A stretch of DNA of 64,000 nt, taken from Salegentibacter_A chungangensis (GTDB lineage Bacteria; Bacteroidota; Bacteroidia; Flavobacteriales; Flavobacteriaceae). A model generated the notes under the pieces. It saw nothing but the letters and a program-made list of their open reading frames with translations, was not told the DNA's origin and did no database searches. The position numbers and the translations under genes were made by a program. Shown here one piece after another: positions 58,174 through 64,000 of the stretch (position 1 is its first letter; each line of letters opens with the position of its first letter). Location: the NCBI RefSeq assembly GCF_042678405.1, contig NZ_JBHTLI010000001.1, positions 1,302,001 to 1,366,000 on the forward strand, in the 5' to 3' direction.

Positions 58174-59184
58174 ATGTATCAGTCTAAAATTGCCGGATTA
58201 GGAAGTTATGTGCCTGAGAATGTAGTGACTAATGATGACCTGGCTAAAATTATGGATACCAATGATGAATGGATCCAGGAACGTACCGGAATCAAAGAAA
58301 GAAGGCATATAAAGAAAGGTGATGGTAATACCACTGCCACTATGGGGGTAAAAGCCGCCAAGATCGCAATTGAAAGGGCAGGAATTTCCAAAGATGATAT
58401 CGAACTAATTGTTTTTGCTACGTTGAGCCCTGATTATTATTTCCCTGGATGTGGAGTTCAGGTACAGGAAATGCTTGATATAAATACTTGCCCGGCTCTT
58501 GATGTAAGAAACCAGTGTAGTGGATTTGTCTATGCACTTTCGGTTGCAGACCAATACATAAAAACAGGGATGTATAAGAACGTTCTTGTTATTGGAAGTG
58601 AAAACCATAGTGGAGGTCTTGATATGACCACCCGTGGCCGTTCGGTTTCGGTGATTTTTGGAGATGGTGCAGGAGCAGCCGTGCTTAGCAGAAGTGATCA
58701 TAACGGGCAGGGAATACTGTCTACCCATCTTCATTCAGAAGGGAAACACGCTTTGGAACTTTCCCTTAAGGGGCCAAGTACCAACCATTGGGTGCCGGAG
58801 ATCATTGCTGAAAATCCTCAGGGAGATGATATTCCTTATTACCCGCATATGAACGGGCAGTTCGTTTTCAAGAATGCCGTAGTTCGTTTTTCTGAAGTGA
58901 TCAACGAAGGCCTTCAGGCTAACGGGCTTGAAGTGAAAGATATAGATATGTTGATACCGCACCAGGCGAATCTTAGGATCTCTCAGTTCATTCAGCAGAA
59001 ATTTAAGCTAAGCGATGAGCAGGTATTCAATAATATCCAGAAATATGGAAATACAACTGCAGCCTCTATCCCAATTGCTTTAACCGAAGCCTGGGAAAAG
59101 GGTAAGATCAAAGAGGAAGATGTAGTGGTGCTGGCAGCCTTTGGTAGTGGATTTACCTGGGCCAGTGCAATAATAAGCTGGTAA
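58174..59184 (+). CDS. Beta-ketoacyl-ACP synthase III (FabH-like)
   Basis: The 336-residue thiolase-fold enzyme has the KAS III triad: Cys115 in RNQCSGFVYAL, His in IPHQANLRI and Asn in YGNTTAAS. It condenses an acyl-CoA with malonyl-ACP to start fatty acids. It is about 20 residues longer than typical FabH and lies alone, not beside plsX or rpmF. It may therefore be a second copy for branched or special starters. A palindromic terminator follows. Confidence 0.87.
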   Translation: MYQSKIAGLGSYVPENVVTNDDLAKIMDTNDEWIQERTGIKERRHIKKGDGNTTATMGVKAAKIAIERAGISKDDIELIVFATLSPDYYFPGCGVQVQEMLDINTCPALDVRNQCSGFVYALSVADQYIKTGMYKNVLVIGSENHSGGLDMTTRGRSVSVIFGDGAGAAVLSRSDHNGQGILSTHLHSEGKHALELSLKGPSTNHWVPEIIAENPQGDDIPYYPHMNGQFVFKNAVVRFSEVINEGLQANGLEVKDIDMLIPHQANLRISQFIQQKFKLSDEQVFNNIQKYGNTTAASIPIALTEAWEKGKIKEEDVVVLAAFGSGFTWASAIISW

Positions 59185-59203
59185 GCATCAAATTCATTTA
59201 AAT

Positions 59204-59231
59204 AAAAAAAGCCGTGATCACGGCTTTTTTT
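59204..59231. terminator. Bidirectional intrinsic terminator
   Basis: AAAAAAGCCGTGAT and its exact complement form a palindrome shared by the FabH-like gene and the convergent small membrane gene. Confidence 0.92.
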
Positions 59232-59238
59232 ATTTTAT

Positions 59239-59433
59239 TTATCGGGAGCCTTTGTAATATTTATAGAGGTCGTAAATCCCAAACAAGACAAAACCTATGG
59301 CTAAAATAAGCCTGAAGGTGTCCTTTTCTATAGTGACTGTGTAATCATAGATTCTGTAACTCCCGTACAGCAAAAAGGCAATTCCTAATACAAGATTCCA
59401 GATGTTTCTTTTTCCGGTGGGGTTGTTATTCAT
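59239..59433 (-). CDS. Small two-helix membrane protein, function unknown
   Basis: The 64-residue protein has a polar start (MNNNPTGKRN), two hydrophobic helices (about 12-28 and 40-55) and a basic end (YKYYKGSR). Its start overlaps the end of the DUF2007 gene by 8 bp, so the two are translated together. I do not recognise a family. Confidence 0.75.
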   Translation of the reverse strand: MNNNPTGKRNIWNLVLGIAFLLYGSYRIYDYTVTIEKDTFRLILAIGFVLFGIYDLYKYYKGSR

Positions 59434-59671
59434 CTTTGTAATCTTTCGGGAAGGTGGATTTTGCGATTTTCAGAGCTTCGTCATAATGACTTTTTATAAC
59501 AAATAATTGTACCTGTCCCGGTAAACCGCCTCCGAATCCGGCTCTCAAGCCCGAGTCAAAATCATTTCTTACCCTTGATGAAATCCCGGCTTTGTCAAAT
59601 AACTCCTGCAGGTACTGTACATTTGTTTCAGAACCTGTATAAACACGTTCATAACTTTCTTCTGTACTCAT
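59426..59671 (-). CDS. DUF2007 family small protein
   Basis: The 81-residue protein fits DUF2007 (putative signal-transducing, PII-like fold): YERVYTGSETNVQYLQELFDKAGI, then VQLFVIKSHYDEALKIAKS. The glycine-rich centre (RAGFGGGLPGQ) forms a loop. The function is unknown. It is coupled to the small membrane protein downstream. Confidence 0.78.
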   Translation of the reverse strand: MSTEESYERVYTGSETNVQYLQELFDKAGISSRVRNDFDSGLRAGFGGGLPGQVQLFVIKSHYDEALKIAKSTFPKDYKDE

Positions 59672-59746
59672 AATTTGATTGTTTAGTTAGCCTAAATTAC
59701 AAATTAGCAAGCGGTATTGGGGATATTTTATACTGAAATTAACTTT

Positions 59747-60472
59747 CTAGGCATTATAATATTTGCTTCGCCATATGGCAGAACTGAAGTTTTTTCCTTT
59801 TTTGAATCCGAAGAAAATTGCCAGCCCTGCTATCCATTTGAAGATAAAAAAGAAGATCATAAAAAATTCGGCCGTGGTTTGCCGGTAGGAGAACATTCCT
59901 TCAGGAACCATTAAAGCCAGCAAGAAACTGGTGGCAAGAAGAAGAATCGCGAAGTTTTCGAGTGTCTTAAAGGGCCACATGAGTGTTTTTCTTAGGGGAT
60001 GCAGGTCTCCTCCCCATTTATGCACAAGGTAAAAATAATCATTTCCCATAGGGGCCATCAGTAAGGGATCGTCGGCATTTTCAAGTTTAAATAGTTTGGA
60101 AGGAGCAATAATCTTGAAACCTTTCAGACTGATATTATGGTTTTTTTCAATTTCTTTTATTCTGATAAGTGCGTCATAGGGAATTTCTCCTTTAAAATAT
60201 TTACTATCCAGGAATCTAAGCCTGTAATCTATACAGATCTTTTCAATATCTGATAAATGAAATATTCTTTCAGATTCGAGAAGGTCAAAATTAAAATTAT
60301 TACTTTCTACGGCATCTCCTTCGGTAAGATTTTCGATTATAGCTACATCACTTATCTCCTGCTCCCTGAAGATATCATTGATTTGGTCAAGCAGATTTTC
60401 CTGGCTTATCCTTTTATTCCGGGTTTTGAGTAGTTGCTTTTCGACATTGGTACGGGCAAGATTCCACTTCAT
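59747..60472 (-). CDS. Hypothetical protein with C-terminal membrane helices
   Basis: This 241-residue protein has a soluble, charged N-terminal part (about 1-165). Two membrane helices follow (ENFAILLLATSFLLALMVP and EFFMIFFFIFKWIAGLAIFFG), with a short basic tail. The phrase GNDYFYLVHKWGGDLHPLRK precedes the helices. The ATG at 60472 was chosen over a TTG six codons upstream. I do not recognise the family. Confidence 0.65.
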   Translation of the reverse strand: MKWNLARTNVEKQLLKTRNKRISQENLLDQINDIFREQEISDVAIIENLTEGDAVESNNFNFDLLESERIFHLSDIEKICIDYRLRFLDSKYFKGEIPYDALIRIKEIEKNHNISLKGFKIIAPSKLFKLENADDPLLMAPMGNDYFYLVHKWGGDLHPLRKTLMWPFKTLENFAILLLATSFLLALMVPEGMFSYRQTTAEFFMIFFFIFKWIAGLAIFFGFKKGKNFSSAIWRSKYYNA

Positions 60473-60944
60473 TTTCTCTTTCTTTAGCAATCCCCACTAA
60501 ATTAGGTATTTAACTTTAAAAATACAATTGGTTGTAAGTTGTCAGGAGGGGTTTAACACTAATCCGGCTGTTTGACAAAGGTTAATTTTATCACAACCTG
60601 AATGTTTTTGGGAACCTAGCGAAGTCTACCCTATTAACTTTCCGGATAATAAAATAAACCGGTATTGTAAGCAAATCAGAAATTGCGCTCGTTAGATCTA
60701 ATGTTTTAAATACCATAGTGTATTTTCTCAACGTGGCGGAGGGCAAAATATATTTCTCAAAGAATTTATTCCGGAATTTTACCCTGTCTGAAGATAATGC
60801 CAGATTATTGGGAGTAGTTATAAGACGACCGGGGAACGGTCGTTTTTGCATTGTTAAAAATTTTTAAAAGGCCTGGTTTCATTTTTGATTGGGGCCTGCA
60901 AACCTTATTTTGATGAAAAATTGCATCTGAAAAAGAATTTATTT
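60473..60944. other. 472-bp gap without a convincing gene
   Basis: No frame here looks like a known protein. A minus-strand frame of 86 codons (60591-60851) has no recognisable family and begins at the edge of a terminator-like hairpin. A plus-strand terminator (60825-60847) has no visible gene in front of it, so a small RNA or a decayed gene is possible. Confidence 0.5.
60825..60847 (+). terminator. Orphan intrinsic terminator
   Basis: ACGACCG / CGGTCGT form a 7-bp stem over GGGAA followed by TTTT(G). No plus-strand gene ends just before it. Confidence 0.65.
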
Positions 60945-61526
60945 ATGAAAAAACTGAAATTTCCACTATTGGTATTTATTACCGGATTAGTGATGACTGC
61001 TTGCGGCCCTGGAAAGAGTGATTCAAAAAATTCGGCGAAAATGCTTAAGAAATCCGATTCTTATGCCTTCCTGCCTAATAAGGATACCATTATGAGTCGG
61101 GATTATGATAACGACAGAATTCACGAGGTTATGGTCGAGACCATAAATTCTAATATGCGAGATGAGGGTTACTACCTGGACACCCTGCAACCCGATGTGC
61201 TAATTTATGTGCATACCATGTTCGATGCAAAAGCCGACATTAATGCTAACCCGGTTTATACCGACTATTCGTATTACAGGCCGGGTCATTATATTGGGCC
61301 ATATTATAAGCCTTATGTCTACGAGAACTACTTTACCATCCAAAGACTGAGTGGTGACAATATAGCTCAGGCTCCTTATCGGGAAAGCTCTCTTGTAATC
61401 GACTTTATAAACAGAGAAAATAATAAGATCATTTGGAGAGGGACTAGTTCTGAAGAGATTGAGACCCGAAGAATAGAAAAAGAAGTGAGAAACTATGTAG
61501 ATGAAATTTTTAAGAAATTCCCCTGA
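60945..61526 (+). CDS. DUF4136 lipoprotein
   Basis: The 193-residue protein has a lipoprotein signal (MKKLKFPLLVFITGLVMTAC, Cys20). A DUF4136-like domain follows: AFLPNKDTIMSRDYDNDRIHEVMVETINSNM, DVLIYVHTMFDAK and SLVIDFINRENNKIIWRG. Tyrosine-rich DYSYYRPGHYIGPYYKPYVYENY lies in the middle. The ATG at 60945 was chosen because the signal peptide begins there. The longer frame would add 20 residues in front of it. The function is unknown. Confidence 0.82.
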   Translation: MKKLKFPLLVFITGLVMTACGPGKSDSKNSAKMLKKSDSYAFLPNKDTIMSRDYDNDRIHEVMVETINSNMRDEGYYLDTLQPDVLIYVHTMFDAKADINANPVYTDYSYYRPGHYIGPYYKPYVYENYFTIQRLSGDNIAQAPYRESSLVIDFINRENNKIIWRGTSSEEIETRRIEKEVRNYVDEIFKKFP

Positions 61527-61545
61527 TATTTACTCATTTCAGCAT

Positions 61546-61580
61546 AAAAAAAATCCGTGCCCCGGGCACGGATTTTTTTA
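61546..61580. terminator. Bidirectional intrinsic terminator
   Basis: ATCCGTGCCC / GGGCACGGAT, with A-run and T-run on its two sides, between the convergent DUF4136 and pheT genes. Confidence 0.93.
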
Positions 61581-61598
61581 TTTATATGATCAGAATTT

Positions 61599-64000
61599 TT
61601 ATCGTAGTTCTGCATTCAGTTCCTTCTCGAAACGATGTTGCAATTTACCCATCATTTTGTCTACCTGTTTATCGGTAAGGGTTTTGTTTTCATCCTGGAA
61701 TTTAAAACTTACGGCATAACTCTTTTTACCTTCCGGTAGATTCTTTCCCTGGTACACATCAAATAGGTTCACTTCCTTAAGCAGTTTCTTTTCTGTTTGA
61801 AGTGCTATTTTCTCGATTTCAGAATAAGTGACCGCTTCATCGATTAACAATGCAAAATCTCTTCTTACTGCCGGATATTTTGGGATAGGAGTGAATTTGT
61901 TTTGCTGTGTCTTCGAGACCTCGATCACAGCATCCCAGTTAAAATCGGCAAAGATCACTTCCTGTTCGATATCAAAATGTTTCAGCACTGATTTCTTTAC
62001 CACGCCGAACTCTACAAGTTTAGACTTGGCAGAACTCATAATTAGGCCTTCCGAGAATACATCAGACTTGAACCCTGAAGTTTTAAGGTTGCTGATTCCT
62101 AAACGTTGGAATATAGTGTTGATAACTCCTTTTAGGTAAAAGAAGTTACCGGTAGCGGGAGTAGAGTTCCAGCCTTCCTTATTTCGGTTGCCCGTTACAA
62201 ACATAGAAAGGTGTTTGTTCTCCGATCTTCCGCTTACATAGTTGTGGTATGTTTTTCCGAATTCGAAAAGTTTAAGATCATTCTTTTTTCGGTTAATATT
62301 ATAGCTTACCGTTTCCAGGCCTGAAAATAGCAAAGACTGTCTCATAACTGACAGATCCTGACTTAACGGATTAAGCATCTCAACATTGTATTCCTCCTTC
62401 AGCTGCTCGCTGAGTTTGTTATATGCCGGAGTGGTAAGCGAATTGGCCATAGTTTCATAGAAGCCCTGACCCACCAACTGATTGGCAATTAGGTTCTGAA
62501 GTTTATAATCTTCGAATTTTGAAGAATTGGCTACAGAAGCATTCAGTTTTTCGCTGAATTTGATATTGTTATAACCGTATACCCTCAAAATCTCCTCAAT
62601 AACATCAGACTCGCGCTGCACATCTACTCTGTAAGAGGGGATGGTAAGTCCCATTCCTGTTTCGGTTACATTGTTTACTCTTATCTCTAAAGAAGCAAGT
62701 ATAGACTTGATGGTTTCTTCCTGAAGGTTTTCGCCAATGAGCTTATTTACCTTATCGAAGGTCAGGAAAACCTGGAAATCTTCGATCTTTTTGAAATACA
62801 GGTCATCAATATCGCTGGTGATTTCTCCCCCGGCGATCTCGGTGATAAGTAATGCCGCTCTTTTTAAGGCATATTCAGTGATATTCGGGTCGATCCCTCT
62901 TTCAAACCTGAAAGAAGCATCGGTGTTCAATCCGTGTCTTTTGGCGGTTTTCCTAACGCTTACCGGGTTAAAGTAGGCGCTTTCAAGAAATACTTTAGTG
63001 GTTTCCCTGGTTACCCCGCTGCCAAGACCTCCAAATACACCCGCTATACAAAGTGGTTTTTCGGTATCACAGATCATCAGGTCCTCTTCGTGCAACTCTC
63101 TTTCCACTTCATCCAGAGTGACGAATTTTGTGCCCGATTTAAGTGTTTTTACGTGAATTTCGTTTCCTGTAATCTTAGCTGCATCAAAAGCATGTAGCGG
63201 TTGTCCCAGCTCGTGCATCACATAATTGGTGGCATCAACAATATTGTTCTTAGGAGTGATACCTATAGCTTTTAACCTGTTTTGAAGCCATTTTGGAGAG
63301 TCTGTAACTTTTACTTCAGAAAGAGTAACTCCGCAATATCTTGGGGCAAGGTTAGAGTCTTCAACCTGAATTGGGATCTTAAGGCTTCGGTTGTCAACAT
63401 GAAAACTACTTACCGAGGGAGTGATTAGTTCCAGGTTAGAGCCTTTTTGCTGATATCCGGCTTTAAGATCTCTGGCAACACCCCAGTGGCTCATTGCATC
63501 AGCCCTGTTGGGAGTTAACCCGATCTCGAATACGTGATCATTCTCGATCTCAAAAATTTCGGCTACCGGAGTACCGGGAATAAGGTCATCTTTCATCACC
63601 ATAATTCCCTCGTGGCTGCTTCCAAGACCCAGTTCTTTTTCAGAACAAATCATTCCATAGCTGGCTTCCCCGCGAATTTTTCCTTTTTTGATCTTCCATT
63701 CTTCTCCATTCTCATCGTAAAGGGTAGTGCCTATGGTGGCCACAGGAACCTTTTGTCCAGCCCCTATGTTTGGGGCGCCGCAAACGATCTGTACCTGCTC
63801 GCCATTCCCCAGGTCTACCGTGGTAAGCTGAAGCTTATCGGCATTGGGGTGAGCCTCACAGCTTAATACGTGCCCTACCACTATGCCTTCAAGGCCTCCC
63901 TTTATACTCTGAAAACTTTGAATCCCTTCCACTTCAAGACCGAGGTCGGTCAATAATTCTCCTGTCTTTTCAGGATCTTCCGGAAGTTTTATGAATTGCG
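61599..64000 (-). CDS. pheT: Phenylalanyl-tRNA synthetase beta subunit (N-terminal end outside window)
   Basis: PheT forms the alpha2-beta2 enzyme that charges tRNA-Phe. The frame stays open to the window edge. Upstream of the TTG at 63953 it still reads QFIKLPEDPEKTGELL, the normal PheT beginning, so about nine residues are missing and no start is visible. Domains in the 799 visible residues are the tRNA-binding/EMAP-like domain (GIVVGHVLSCEAHPNADKL), B3/B4 and B5, and the catalytic-like core. The C-terminal anticodon-binding domain (FDVYQGKNLPEGKKSYAVSFKFQ) ends the protein. Confidence 0.96.
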   Translation of the reverse strand, partial: QFIKLPEDPEKTGELLTDLGLEVEGIQSFQSIKGGLEGIVVGHVLSCEAHPNADKLQLTTVDLGNGEQVQIVCGAPNIGAGQKVPVATIGTTLYDENGEEWKIKKGKIRGEASYGMICSEKELGLGSSHEGIMVMKDDLIPGTPVAEIFEIENDHVFEIGLTPNRADAMSHWGVARDLKAGYQQKGSNLELITPSVSSFHVDNRSLKIPIQVEDSNLAPRYCGVTLSEVKVTDSPKWLQNRLKAIGITPKNNIVDATNYVMHELGQPLHAFDAAKITGNEIHVKTLKSGTKFVTLDEVERELHEEDLMICDTEKPLCIAGVFGGLGSGVTRETTKVFLESAYFNPVSVRKTAKRHGLNTDASFRFERGIDPNITEYALKRAALLITEIAGGEITSDIDDLYFKKIEDFQVFLTFDKVNKLIGENLQEETIKSILASLEIRVNNVTETGMGLTIPSYRVDVQRESDVIEEILRVYGYNNIKFSEKLNASVANSSKFEDYKLQNLIANQLVGQGFYETMANSLTTPAYNKLSEQLKEEYNVEMLNPLSQDLSVMRQSLLFSGLETVSYNINRKKNDLKLFEFGKTYHNYVSGRSENKHLSMFVTGNRNKEGWNSTPATGNFFYLKGVINTIFQRLGISNLKTSGFKSDVFSEGLIMSSAKSKLVEFGVVKKSVLKHFDIEQEVIFADFNWDAVIEVSKTQQNKFTPIPKYPAVRRDFALLIDEAVTYSEIEKIALQTEKKLLKEVNLFDVYQGKNLPEGKKSYAVSFKFQDENKTLTDKQVDKMMGKLQHRFEKELNAELR

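Noticed and set aside
60591..60851. 86-codon minus-strand frame as a gene
   Set aside because: No recognisable domain, and it runs through a plus-strand terminator hairpin; kept only as part of the gap description.
63953..64000. Apparent pheT start at the TTG at 63953
   Set aside because: The frame continues upstream with conserved PheT sequence up to the window edge, so the true start is outside.

Overview
The window is chromosomal DNA from a member of the Bacteroidota, most likely a marine Flavobacteriaceae (inference; the protein style recalls Gramella/Christiangramia and relatives). Evidence: promoters of the TTG / TAnnTTTG type, almost no Shine-Dalgarno sequences apart from a very strong one in front of rpsU, SprB-type repeats, many lipoproteins, Bacteroidota-specific DUF families, and the order tRNA-tuf-tRNA-secE-nusG-rplKAJL-rpoBC. 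No insertion sequence, prophage, CRISPR array or integrative element was seen. The content is mainly core genome, densely packed and often ended by strong bidirectional terminators.

Layout. 1-4460 is an envelope block: lnt (cut by the window edge) and pssA on either side of a short gap, then kdsD-tatC-CMD protein-lptB on the minus strand. 4545-11389 holds recQ, a metzincin-like lipoprotein, a methyltransferase, a cysteine-cluster protein, a NamZ/DUF1343 lipoprotein and a LolC/E-type permease. 11482-20134 holds a cystathionine beta-synthase-like enzyme and two paralogous sodium:alanine symporters. Each symporter carries a secreted N-terminal extension with a SprB repeat and a lipoyl-like domain. 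Between and after them lie a GDSL lipoprotein, a DUF2851 protein, a PspC protein and a helix-hairpin-helix protein.

20270-36622 is the gene-expression heart of the window: acyl-CoA dehydrogenase, rpsU, a Xer recombinase, hpf, tRNA-Thr/Tyr/Gly/Thr, tuf, tRNA-Trp, secE, nusG, four ribosomal proteins, rpoB and rpoC, with several RNA hairpins between genes. 36731-46025 carries DUF3467, Ppx/GppA, a third (unextended) symporter, a 43-residue membrane peptide, an Mpo1-like protein, prfC, an OmpA-family protein with a large unusual N-terminal domain, idi-queD-bcp, a small conserved protein and a second tRNA-Thr(UGU). 46061-55757 is mostly minus strand: DUF4369 lipoprotein, DUF819 permease, the compact SPFH-hydrolase-RHH-HAD operon, S1/P1 nuclease (plus strand), AlkB-DoxX, a DUF6503-like lipoprotein and htpG. 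55976-64000 ends with a TetR-like/ABC1-kinase pair, a FabH-like ketoacyl synthase, small hypotheticals, a DUF4136 lipoprotein and pheT (cut by the window edge).

I found no whole new defence or mobile system. The most promising signals are the SprB-lipoyl-symporter fusions, the OmpA protein with a GATase-like N-terminal domain, the strong Shine-Dalgarno sequence of rpsU, a terminator-like 15-bp inverted repeat inside the first codons of the helix-hairpin-helix gene, and a promoter abutting a terminator hairpin in front of the tRNA-tuf cluster.
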